From Actinomycetes bacterium (lineage in GTDB: Bacteria > Actinomycetota > Actinomycetes > Actinomycetales > Microbacteriaceae): a DNA stretch of 6,460 nucleotides. The notes beneath the pieces are model-generated. The model worked only from the letters and a program-made list of their open reading frames with translations, searched no databases and was not told the DNA's origin. Of this stretch, positions 1 through 6,170 are shown piece by piece. The position numbers and the translations under genes were made by a program. The first letter of the stretch is position 1; each line of letters starts with the position of its first letter. The stretch covers positions 1 to 6,460 of the forward strand of contig JAEWJG010000308.1 in the NCBI GenBank assembly GCA_023386675.1, read 5' to 3'.

Positions 1-534
1 GCTGAGCCCATCCACCATCGCAGCCTCCTCGAGGTCGGCGGGGATGCCGGCGACGAAGCCGCGCAGCATCCAGATGGTGAACGGCACGACCGCCGCGATG
101 TACAGGATGCTGACGCCGATGACCGTGTTGAGCAGCCCGAGCGTGCCCATCAGCTTGTACTGCGCGATGAAGAGTCCCTCGGCGGGGAGCATCTGGATGA
201 GCAGCACCGCCAGCACGAACGACCGGCGCCCCCGGAAGCGGAACCGGCTGATCGCGAGCGCCGCGAGGAATGCGAACGCCAGGCAGCACACGACCGTGAT
301 CAGCGCGACGGCGACGCTCATCCCGAGCGCCGGGAAGAACGTCCCGCCCTGCACGACGGCCATGAAGTTGTCGAACGATCCTCCGAACGGCAGCCAGGTC
401 GGCGTGGTGCTCTGCAGGATGACGTTCGGCAGCAGCGACGAGTTCACCATCCAGTAGACCGGGAAGACCCAGATCAGGGCGAGCGCGACGCCGAGAGCGC
501 CGAGCAGGATGCGCGAGACGCGGATGCGGGTCAC
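1..534 (-). CDS. CUT1-family sugar ABC transporter permease, MalG-like (C-terminus cut by window edge)
   Basis: This is an inner-membrane permease subunit of a carbohydrate importer, pairing with the permease encoded just upstream. The first 178 codons are present and the reading frame is still open at position 1. Hydrophobic segments lie at about residues 8-31, 67-92, 104-124 and 134-156. The last visible residues, 168-178 (DLEEAAMVDGL), are the start of the EAA loop that docks on the ATPase, so roughly the last third of a normal 270-300 residue protein is missing. The start is a GTG at 534, chosen because an excellent Shine-Dalgarno AAGGAGGA lies 6 nt before it. The GTG overlaps the TGA stop of the upstream permease (GTGA), which indicates translational coupling. 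The family call is firm. The transported sugar cannot be read from the sequence. Confidence 0.93.
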   Translation of the reverse strand, partial: MTRIRVSRILLGALGVALALIWVFPVYWMVNSSLLPNVILQSTTPTWLPFGGSFDNFMAVVQGGTFFPALGMSVAVALITVVCCLAFAFLAALAISRFRFRGRRSFVLAVLLIQMLPAEGLFIAQYKLMGTLGLLNTVIGVSILYIAAVVPFTIWMLRGFVAGIPADLEEAAMVDGLS

Positions 535-1487
535 GATTCGTCCTCCTTGAGAAGGTGTCGCACGTAGAACCAGCTGAGGGCGATGGTCAGCACGAGCACG
601 AAGACGCTGACGGCGCTGGCCATCGCGAAGTCGCTGGAGCCGACGCCGAGCTGGTAGATGTAGGTGCCGAGCAGGTTGGTCTCGCTGGCGATGGAGCCCT
701 TGTCCTGCAGCAGCTTGATCTGCGCGAAGACGCGCAGGTCCCAGATGATCTGCAGCAGCAGCACGATCCCGAGCACCGGCCGGATGATCGGCAGGATGAT
801 GTAGCGCAGCCGCTGCCAGCCGCGCGCGCCGTCCATCTGGGCGGCCTCGACGACCTCCGTCGAGACCTGCGTCAGACCGGCGTAGACCGAGAACGCCACG
901 AAGGGGACGCTCATCCAGGTCACGATCACCATCGCGACGAAGAAGAAGGAGAGCGGGTTCTGCAGCCAGTTGTGGTCCTGGAAGTCGAGGCCCCACGACG
1001 TCAACGTGTAGTTGACCACGCCGCGGCGCCAGTCGAAGAGCCAGTTCCAGACGGTCATCGCGGCGACGACCGGCATGGCCCAGGCCAGCAGGAGCGAGAT
1101 CTGCAGGATGATCCGGACGACGCGGTTCACCGCGTTCATGAGCAGCGCCATCCCGACGCCGATGCCGACGGTGACGAACGCCGTCACCAGGCAGAAGGCG
1201 ATGGAGCGGGCCACGACGACCCAGGTGTACGGGTCGGAGAACAGGGTGATGTAGTTCTCGAACCAGACGAAGTCGGCAGGCTTGCCGAACTGCTGCGCCA
1301 GCCCGAAGTGCTGCATCGAGGTGATCAGCTGCCACACGATGGGGTAGCCGAGGGCGACGAGCAGGATGACGATGGCCGGAAGCAGCAGGCCGTACGGGGT
1401 GACGCGGCCGCGGCGGCGGCGTGGCTGATCGGGGGCGGGTCTCGGCGCCGGGGGAAGGATGAGGCGGGTGTCCTCGGTGGCGGTCAC
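531..1487 (-). CDS. CUT1-family sugar ABC transporter permease, MalF-like
   Basis: This is a membrane-spanning permease subunit of a sugar importer. With the GTG start at 1487 the protein has 318 residues, a normal length for the family. Residues 1-30 form a Pro/Arg-rich cytoplasmic tail. Hydrophobic segments follow at about 32-56, 94-118, 125-150, 180-204, 236-256 and 290-310. The EAA loop that contacts the ATPase is at 211-237, with the core EVVEAAQMDGARGWQRLRYI. The frame stays open upstream to an ATG at 1556, but that start would place the N-terminus inside the intercistronic hairpin, and only the GTG has a good Shine-Dalgarno (AAGGAG, 7 nt spacing). The gene lies downstream of the sugar-binding lipoprotein gene and overlaps the MalG-like gene by 4 bp. 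The ligand is unknown. Confidence 0.95.
   Translation of the reverse strand: MTATEDTRLILPPAPRPAPDQPRRRRGRVTPYGLLLPAIVILLVALGYPIVWQLITSMQHFGLAQQFGKPADFVWFENYITLFSDPYTWVVVARSIAFCLVTAFVTVGIGVGMALLMNAVNRVVRIILQISLLLAWAMPVVAAMTVWNWLFDWRRGVVNYTLTSWGLDFQDHNWLQNPLSFFFVAMVIVTWMSVPFVAFSVYAGLTQVSTEVVEAAQMDGARGWQRLRYIILPIIRPVLGIVLLLQIIWDLRVFAQIKLLQDKGSIASETNLLGTYIYQLGVGSSDFAMASAVSVFVLVLTIALSWFYVRHLLKEDES
541..548 (-). promoter_or_regulatory. Shine-Dalgarno of the MalG-like gene
   Basis: AAGGAGGA on the minus strand lies 6 nt before the GTG at 534. It sits inside the last codons of the MalF-like gene. Together with the GTGA overlap it fixes the start and suggests re-initiation by ribosomes that finish the upstream cistron. 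Confidence 0.85.
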
Positions 1488-1494
1488 AGGACGT

Positions 1495-1500
1495 CTCCTT
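1495..1500 (-). promoter_or_regulatory. Shine-Dalgarno of the MalF-like gene
   Basis: AAGGAG lies 7 nt before the GTG at 1487. It is the reason for preferring this start over the in-frame ATG at 1556, which would add 23 residues encoded largely by the hairpin at 1515-1558. Confidence 0.8.
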
Positions 1501-1514
1501 GGGCTCGGTTCAGG

Positions 1515-1558
1515 GGATGCGGTGCGCCGGTCGCGCCAGGTCGCGGCGCACCGCATCC
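1515..1558 (-). repeat. Intercistronic hairpin between the sugar-binding protein and MalF-like genes
   Basis: The arms 1515-1529 and 1544-1558 are a perfect 15-bp inverted repeat (GGATGCGGTGCGCCG and its complement) around a 14-nt loop. In the transcript the stem begins 15 nt after the binding-protein stop codon and ends 14 nt before the next Shine-Dalgarno. No run of U follows the stem on the minus strand, so it is unlikely to be a full terminator. It more likely acts as a 3' stability or partial attenuation element that raises binding-protein output relative to permease. Such an arrangement is known for other binding-protein operons, for example the region between malE and malF of E. coli. 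The role here is inferred. Confidence 0.75.
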
Positions 1559-1573
1559 ACTGTTCTGTCGGCT

Positions 1574-2923
1574 CTAGCTCTTGACGTTGAGCAGCGAGTC
1601 GAGCTTCTTGTCGTACTCCTGGGCGAGCGCCTTGAGGTCGGACGCGTCACGGATCTTGGAGAAGAACTCCTCCATCACGTTGCCCGCCTCGACCGACGCC
1701 CATCCGGGAGCGGCCGGGGTCAGCTTGGAGTTCGACGCCGACTCGATGAGCGCCTTCGCGAACTGGTCGTCGCCCAGCGAGGAGGTGTACTTCGAGTTGG
1801 CCGGTCCGAGGCCGTTCTTGCCGAGCATCTCCTGGTACTCCTTGGAGAAGATGATCTTCAGCAGGGTCTTCGACAGGCCCGGCTCCTTGGTCTTCGCCGA
1901 GATGCCGATGTTGGAGCCGCCGGCGAACACCGGGGCCGGCTTGCCGTCGTTGCCCGGGAGCACGAAGGTGCCGAAGGTGGCGTCGTTCCAGGTGCGCGTC
2001 GGCTTGCCGTCTGCGCCCTTGCCCAGGTCGCCGATGGACCAGTGCGCCCAGCCCGGAGCCATGATGGTCGCGGCGGCGAGCGAGGTGTCACCCGTCTTGT
2101 TGCCGTTCGCGTCCACGGTCTGGTCGGTGTCGTTCAGGAAGACGTACTGGTTCGAGTCCTTGGCGTCGTTCGGCGCCTTGGAGGCGTTCTTGTACAGGTC
2201 CTGGAGCTGCTTCAGGCCCTTCAGCGAGTTATCGGACTCGAGGGTCCCGACCCACTTGCCGCCCTTCTTCTGGGCGATGTCCCCGCCGTTGGCGAAGATC
2301 CAGGAGATGCCGTCGCGCCAGTCCTGACCGCCGAGGAAGAAGCCGGAGAAGTTGGAGATGTTCTTCGGGTTCTTGGCCGTGATGTCGGCGACGGTGGTGT
2401 TGAACTGGTCGAGGGTGGTCGGCACGGTCGCGCCGGCCGCCTGGTAGACGTCCTTGCGGTAGAACATGTAGCGCGAGCCGAAGTAGTACGGCAGCGTGTA
2501 GTTCTTGCCGTCGACCTTGCCCGCGTCGACGAACGACTGCAGCAGGTCGCTGCCGCCGAGCTCCTTGTACATGTCGGACACGTCGAGGAACGCACCGACG
2601 TTGGTGAAGGTCGGCGACTGGGTGTTGCCCATCTCCGTCACGTCCGGCGTGTTGTTCGCGTCGGGCAGCGCGGTGGTGAGCTTGGTGACGATGTCGCCCC
2701 AGTCCTGCTGCTCGATCTTGAGGGTCGCCCCGGTCTCCTTGTTGAACTCCGTCTTGAGGTAGTTCCGCAGCTTGTCCGGGGTGTCGGAGCCGACGAGCCA
2801 CAGCGTGACCGTCTTGCCCTTGCCGTCGGTGCTGGCTCCGGTCGAGCCTCCCGAGGCGCATCCGGCGAGCACGAGAGCGGAAGCCGTAGCCACAGCGGCG
2901 AGGCCGACGAGCTTTCTCTTCAT
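1574..2923 (-). CDS. Sugar-binding lipoprotein of a CUT1 ABC transporter (MalE/DasA-like)
   Basis: This is the extracellular lipid-anchored binding protein that delivers a sugar or oligosaccharide to the permeases encoded downstream. It has 449 residues, a normal length for family 1 solute-binding proteins. A lipoprotein signal peptide is clear: positive residues 2-4 (KRK), a hydrophobic core, and the lipobox LAGC with Cys22 as the lipidated residue. A Gly/Ser/Thr linker follows to about residue 33. The mature part opens with TVTLWLVG (38-45), and PDVTEMGNTQSP (93-104) marks the first lobe. Aromatic residues near 146-155 and 202-211 are plausible sugar-stacking positions. The ATG at 2923 has a GAAAGGA Shine-Dalgarno 7 nt upstream. 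The EMGNTQ stretch reminds me of DasA-type diacetylchitobiose-binding proteins, but I would not assign the ligand on that. Confidence 0.93.
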   Translation of the reverse strand: MKRKLVGLAAVATASALVLAGCASGGSTGASTDGKGKTVTLWLVGSDTPDKLRNYLKTEFNKETGATLKIEQQDWGDIVTKLTTALPDANNTPDVTEMGNTQSPTFTNVGAFLDVSDMYKELGGSDLLQSFVDAGKVDGKNYTLPYYFGSRYMFYRKDVYQAAGATVPTTLDQFNTTVADITAKNPKNISNFSGFFLGGQDWRDGISWIFANGGDIAQKKGGKWVGTLESDNSLKGLKQLQDLYKNASKAPNDAKDSNQYVFLNDTDQTVDANGNKTGDTSLAAATIMAPGWAHWSIGDLGKGADGKPTRTWNDATFGTFVLPGNDGKPAPVFAGGSNIGISAKTKEPGLSKTLLKIIFSKEYQEMLGKNGLGPANSKYTSSLGDDQFAKALIESASNSKLTPAAPGWASVEAGNVMEEFFSKIRDASDLKALAQEYDKKLDSLLNVKS

Positions 2924-3006
2924 TGCTGGTTCCTTTCGTGGTGGTCAGTGTGTGCGGCTGCAGCACACCGAGGGTGCAGGGGTCAGGTTTCGGGCGGTGC
3001 TGTGTG
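2924..3006 (-). other. 83-bp gap between the repressor and sugar-binding protein genes
   Basis: I see no convincing -35/-10 pair here and no copy of the palindrome found upstream of the repressor gene. The gap contains the binding-protein Shine-Dalgarno (2931-2937). It also holds a weak 6-bp inverted repeat, GTGTGC at 2950-2955 and its complement at 2963-2968, with a 7-nt loop. This supports, but does not prove, read-through transcription from the repressor promoter. Confidence 0.5.
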
Positions 3007-4173
3007 TCATGAGACCCCGAGTCGTCCGGAGAGGACGAGAACGGCCGCGCCGCGCAGGACGATGTCCTGCCCGTGCGTGGTCATCCGGACGGACAGGTCG
3101 GCGTGGTTCTCCGCCATGGTCCGGTTCCGGAGCGTGTGGACGGTCGCTTCGGCGAGCGGTCCGTCGAGCAGTTCGGTCGGACCCGCGAGCACGATCTCCG
3201 ACAGATTGAGGGCGCCGACGACCGGGGCGAGGGCGATGCCGAGGCGCTGGCCGGCCTCCCGGAGCACCGGGGTCGCATCGAGACCGGCGGAGTGCGCCTC
3301 GTGGATGCCGCGCTGCAGTTGCGGGACGCTGAGCCAGTGCTCGAGCACCTGGTCCCGGTTGTACGTCGTCTCGAGCCCGAGGTCGGTGCCGACCATGACC
3401 TGCCCGATCTCGCCCGCCGCGAAGTGGCTGCCGTAGACGAGGGCGCCGGCGACGAGCAGACCCGCGCCGATACCGTGGCCGACCCGGATGAGCATCATGT
3501 CGCCGGCCGCTCCCCCGTACGTGTGCTCGGCGAGCGCGGCCGCGTTCGCGTCGTTGGCGACGACGACCGGGAGCCCGGTGCGGTCGGCGAGGTGCTGCTG
3601 TAGCGCGAGGCCGGTCCAGCCGAGATTCGGGGCGGTCAGGATGGTGCCGCTCAGGTCGACGACACCGGGCGAGCCGACGCCGATCCCGAGGAGGGGCGCG
3701 GTGGCGTCGGCGATCAGGGTGTCGACGAGTGCGTCCACCTTGGCGAGCGCATCCTCGCCGGTCGCGTCGTCGAGCATGACCTCGGCCGACGCGATGACAC
3801 GGGCGTCGAGGTCCATGACCGCGCCGCGGAAGCGGTCGTGATCGCTGAGGTCGACGCCGACGATCTGGTGCGCGCTGCGGTTGATGTCGAGCAGGACGGC
3901 GGGCTTGCCCGGGCGGGCGGACTCGCGCTGTCCCAGCTCGATGACGAGTCCCTCGGCCAGCAGTTCGGCGACGAGGTCGGAGACGGTGACGCGGGTCAGG
4001 CCCGTCTCGCGGGCGAGGTCGGCGCGGCTGCGCTCCCCCGACCGGTAGAGCGTCTGCAGGACGAGCGAGCGGTTGTGGCTCCGCGCGTGCTCAGGCAGCA
4101 CCTTCGCGCGCGGCCGGAGCACCCGCCCCGGGCCGAGTCCGCCGGTGCTGCTCTGCACCTCCGTCGTCGTCAT
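3007..4173 (-). CDS. ROK-family transcriptional repressor (NagC/XylR/Mlc type), cysteine zinc motif absent
   Basis: This is a cytoplasmic DNA-binding regulator that probably represses the sugar-uptake operon it heads and is released by a sugar or sugar phosphate. It has 388 residues, usual for ROK repressors. A winged helix-turn-helix occupies about residues 36-98, with recognition-helix region TGLTRVTVSDLVAELLAEGL (57-76) and a basic wing ESARPGK (84-90). The ROK domain follows: GVDLS (106-110) in place of a kinase DxGGT loop, GIGVGSPG (163-170), NDANAAALAE (207-216), VGHGIGAGL (231-239) and GEIGQ (254-258). The usual GEIGH is GEIGQ here, and the following CxCGxxGC cluster is missing. The whole protein has no cysteine. 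The loss of the kinase ATP loop favours a regulator over a sugar kinase. The ATG at 4173 lacks a Shine-Dalgarno and looks leaderless. Confidence 0.92.
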   Translation of the reverse strand: MTTTEVQSSTGGLGPGRVLRPRAKVLPEHARSHNRSLVLQTLYRSGERSRADLARETGLTRVTVSDLVAELLAEGLVIELGQRESARPGKPAVLLDINRSAHQIVGVDLSDHDRFRGAVMDLDARVIASAEVMLDDATGEDALAKVDALVDTLIADATAPLLGIGVGSPGVVDLSGTILTAPNLGWTGLALQQHLADRTGLPVVVANDANAAALAEHTYGGAAGDMMLIRVGHGIGAGLLVAGALVYGSHFAAGEIGQVMVGTDLGLETTYNRDQVLEHWLSVPQLQRGIHEAHSAGLDATPVLREAGQRLGIALAPVVGALNLSEIVLAGPTELLDGPLAEATVHTLRNRTMAENHADLSVRMTTHGQDIVLRGAAVLVLSGRLGVS

Positions 4174-4174
4174 G

Positions 4175-4199
4175 TTTGTTAGTAAAGCTTACGAACAAA
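4175..4199. promoter_or_regulatory. Palindromic operator, probable ROK-repressor binding site
   Basis: The 25-bp imperfect palindrome has arms TTTGTTAGTAA (4175-4185) and TTACGAACAAA (4189-4199) around a 3-bp centre. One pair of positions in the arms is mismatched. It ends 1 bp before the repressor ATG and stands out as an AT-rich island in a GC-rich region. ROK repressors of the XylR/NagC group bind palindromes of about this size, so autorepression is the likely role. I found no second copy in the window. Confidence 0.75.
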
Positions 4200-4209
4200 T
4201 GAAAAGCAA
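4181..4209 (-). promoter_or_regulatory. Candidate promoter for the repressor-transporter operon (leaderless)
   Basis: On the minus strand TTGCTT (4209-4204) is separated by 17 bp from TTTACT (4186-4181), which lies 7 nt before the A of the ATG at 4173. That spacing would start the transcript at or next to the ATG, matching the lack of a Shine-Dalgarno. The -10 is not a perfect TAnnnT, and TAAGCT at 4191-4186 is an alternative. Either version overlaps the palindrome, so a bound repressor would block polymerase. Confidence 0.42.
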
Positions 4210-4252
4210 GCGACGAGACGAAGTCGTTACGTGAGGTGGAGCAGCGAGCGGA

Positions 4253-4903
4253 CTACTCCGAGGCGGAGCTCTCCTGCACGGCGGCGGTGGAGCGCTTGCG
4301 CCGGCGACGGATGGCGCTGATGACGATCGGGAGGACGGAGATGACCACGACGACGATCATGAGCACGTCGATGTTGTTCGCGATGAACGGGATCCCGCCG
4401 AGCAGGACGCCCAGGAGCACCATGACCGCCACCCACGACACCCCGCCCAGCGCGTTCCACACCAGGAAGCGACGGTAGGGCATGCTCGCGATGCCCGCAG
4501 AGAGCGGGACATAGGTGCGCACGAACGGGACGAAGCGGCCGAGCACCAGCGAAGGACCGCCGTACTTGGCGAAGAAGGCTTCGGCGGCCTGAAGGCGCTC
4601 GGTCTTCAGGACGCGGGCGTCGGGCTTGAAGAGCCGCCGCCCGAAGCGCTTGCCGATCCAATAGCCGGCCTGGTCGCCCAGGAACGCCGCGATCACGGCG
4701 ACGACCGCGACCTGCCAGGGCTGGATGCCGAGCTGCGGCGCGAGGATCGCCGCCGTGATGAGGAGCGAGTCACCCGGGAGGAAGGGGAAGAGCACCCCCG
4801 ACTCGATGAAGACCACGACGGCGATGCCGATGAGCACCCACGGGCCGAAGGCGTGGAGCCAGGTGGAGGCGTCGAGCAGCGGGATGGCGGCGTGGGAGAT
4901 CAT
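4253..4903 (-). CDS. DedA-family membrane protein (SNARE-associated / VTT domain)
   Basis: This is an integral cytoplasmic-membrane protein of 216 residues, typical for DedA. The N-terminal re-entrant signature FIESGVLFPFLPGDSLL (32-48) carries the acidic pair Glu34 and Asp45. It is followed by GDQAGYWIGKRFG (76-88). The second signature, GRFVPFVRTYVPLSAG (122-137), carries Arg123 and Arg129. Hydrophobic segments lie at about 20-40, 63-84, 150-172 and 176-197, and a basic tail (RRRRKR) ends the protein. Acidic and arginine residues at these places are needed for function in E. coli YqjA/YghB. Some DedA proteins are reported to flip undecaprenyl phosphate or phospholipids, so a lipid-carrier recycling role is possible but unproven here. 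No good Shine-Dalgarno precedes the ATG, but a stop codon blocks any upstream in-frame start. The gene appears monocistronic. Confidence 0.93.
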   Translation of the reverse strand: MISHAAIPLLDASTWLHAFGPWVLIGIAVVVFIESGVLFPFLPGDSLLITAAILAPQLGIQPWQVAVVAVIAAFLGDQAGYWIGKRFGRRLFKPDARVLKTERLQAAEAFFAKYGGPSLVLGRFVPFVRTYVPLSAGIASMPYRRFLVWNALGGVSWVAVMVLLGVLLGGIPFIANNIDVLMIVVVVISVLPIVISAIRRRRKRSTAAVQESSASE

Positions 4904-4950
4904 CCATCCAGCTTTGCCGACCCGTCCTCAGATGCCTCTAAGACAGCAAG

Positions 4951-4994
4951 CGAGGACCGGCCCGCCCGGCTGGGGGGCGGCGGGCCGGTCCTCG
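4951..4994 (-). terminator. Intrinsic terminator after the NMT1-type binding-protein gene
   Basis: The arms 4951-4966 and 4979-4994 form a perfect 16-bp, very GC-rich stem with a 12-nt loop. It begins 7 nt after the stop codon of the binding-protein gene. On the minus strand the stem is followed by CTTGCTGTCTT, a weak but T-enriched tail. No T-run follows on the plus strand, so the signal is directional. It separates this operon from dedA. Confidence 0.82.
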
Positions 4995-5001
4995 GGTCGG
5001 G

Positions 5002-6096
5002 TCAGCCGTTGGCGCCGGCCGGCTTGGTGGTGATGGTGAAGCCCTCGAGCTTGTTCGCGGCGTCCGCGTACTTGTTCGTGAAGGTGTCCGAGATCTTCAC
5101 GCTGGAGGTGTCGACGCCGATGGTCTTCTCCATGTCGAAGATCACCTTCGGGCCGCCCGCGGGCATGATGCCGTCCGGCAGGAACTGGCCCTTGTCCGTG
5201 TTGAGCCCGTCGATGTACTGCTGCTTGGAGATCGTGGCGTTCTGCACGAAGTCCTGCGGCAGCTTGTTCGCGATGTCGGCCGCGCTGTGGGTGGCAATCC
5301 AATGCATCGTCGCGACGAGGGCGTCGACGACCTTCTGGGCCGCGTCCTCATGGCTCTTCACCCAGCTCTCGTTGGCGAGCAGGCCCGCGGCGGGCCACGC
5401 GCCTCCGAGGGCCTTGGTCGCGCCCTTGGTGGTGGCGAGGTCGACCCCGGTGACCGCGAGCTTCTGGGTCGTCAGCGCGCCCACCGTCGGCTGGGTGGTC
5501 ATGACGCAGTCCGCCGAGCCGCGCTGGATGGCCGCGATGGCCGTCGAACCGGCGTGCACCGCGATGGTGTTGTACTGCTTCTTGTCCACGCCCGCCTTGG
5601 CGGCGAGGAACTGGGTCAGCTCGTCGGTGCCCGACCCGAGATCGGTGACGCCCATGTTCTTGCCCTTGAAGTCGGCCGCGGAGCTGACATTGGCCTTGGG
5701 GTTGCACATGACGCGCTCACCGGGGGCGCCGGAGAGCTGGACGAGGTTGATGACCTTCTTGCCCTTCGACTGGAAGTCGACGGTGTGGATGTACCAGGCG
5801 CCCGCCATGTCGACCTGCCCGGACGCCATCGCGTCCTCGGCGCCGACTCCGCCGTTCTGCTCGGTCGACAGCTCCATGTTGACGCCGTACTTCTTGTAGT
5901 AGCCGAGGCTCTGCGCCAGCTGGTAGGGCAGGTAGATCTGCTTGTCGATGCCGCCGACCATCATCTTGACGGTGGGCATGGAGGCGCTGTCCGAGCTGCT
6001 GCCGGACGACGTCCCTCCGGCGCCGGAGCTGCAGGCGGCCAGTCCGAGGGCGACGATCCCCGCCGCCGCGATGACACCGATGGTGCGCTTCTTCAT
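5002..6096 (-). CDS. ABC transporter substrate-binding lipoprotein, NMT1/SsuA/TauA family
   Basis: This is a lipid-anchored extracellular binding protein for a small organic compound of the nitrate/sulfonate/taurine/thiamine-precursor importer class. It has 364 residues from the ATG at 6096. The signal peptide starts MKKR and ends in the lipobox LAAC with Cys22, followed by a Ser/Gly linker to about residue 39. The mature part shows YLPYQLAQSLGYYKKYGVNMEL (55-76), typical of the first lobe. It also shows the family loop SSAADFKGKNMGVTDLGSGTD (138-158) and the hinge region AIQRGSADCVMTTQP (189-203). The frame is open to an ATG at 6288, but that N-terminus has no signal peptide and would overlap the permease gene. 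The chosen ATG has GAAAGGA 7 nt upstream. It lies downstream of its permease gene. The ligand cannot be told from the sequence. Confidence 0.93.
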   Translation of the reverse strand: MKKRTIGVIAAAGIVALGLAACSSGAGGTSSGSSSDSASMPTVKMMVGGIDKQIYLPYQLAQSLGYYKKYGVNMELSTEQNGGVGAEDAMASGQVDMAGAWYIHTVDFQSKGKKVINLVQLSGAPGERVMCNPKANVSSAADFKGKNMGVTDLGSGTDELTQFLAAKAGVDKKQYNTIAVHAGSTAIAAIQRGSADCVMTTQPTVGALTTQKLAVTGVDLATTKGATKALGGAWPAAGLLANESWVKSHEDAAQKVVDALVATMHWIATHSAADIANKLPQDFVQNATISKQQYIDGLNTDKGQFLPDGIMPAGGPKVIFDMEKTIGVDTSSVKISDTFTNKYADAANKLEGFTITTKPAGANG

Positions 6097-6170
6097 TGCA
6101 TGTTCCTTTCGTGGTGCCGGCTGTGCCGGCGGTCTGCGTCGTTGCAGGTCTCTGTCGTTCAGGTCAGGGG
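6097..6170 (-). other. 74-bp gap with hairpin and direct repeat upstream of the NMT1-type binding-protein gene
   Basis: A compact hairpin at 6116-6130 has the 6-bp stem GCCGGC/GCCGGC and a 3-nt loop. A near-direct repeat, GTCGTTGCAGGTC (6138-6150) and GTCGTTCAGGTC (6154-6165) on the plus strand, differs by one inserted base and has a period of about 16 bp. The Shine-Dalgarno is at 6104-6110. I see no clear promoter. The hairpin could adjust expression of the binding protein relative to the permease. Confidence 0.5.

Noticed and set aside
1488..1556. N-terminal extension of the MalF-like protein to the ATG at 1556
   Set aside because: It would be translated from the intercistronic hairpin and lacks a ribosome-binding site, whereas the GTG at 1487 has a good one.
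555..1577. A 340-codon plus-strand open frame opposite the MalF-like gene
   Set aside because: It is an Asp/His/Glu/Arg-rich low-complexity product, the mirror of a GC-rich membrane protein gene, with no recognisable motif.
1499..3436. A 645-codon open frame on the plus strand across the binding-protein and repressor genes
   Set aside because: It is antisense to two clear genes. Its composition is the Arg/Val/Leu/Gly-rich pattern that arises opposite GC-biased codons, with no domain and no Shine-Dalgarno. The minus-strand genes explain the region.
4211..4226. Possible terminator after dedA (CGAC...GTCG)
   Set aside because: The stem is only 4 bp with an 8-nt loop and no T-run, too weak to call.
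4253..4903. dedA as part of a joint system with the flanking transporters
   Set aside because: A terminator lies on one side and an operator/promoter on the other, and DedA proteins are not known parts of such importers. Adjacency alone is not evidence.
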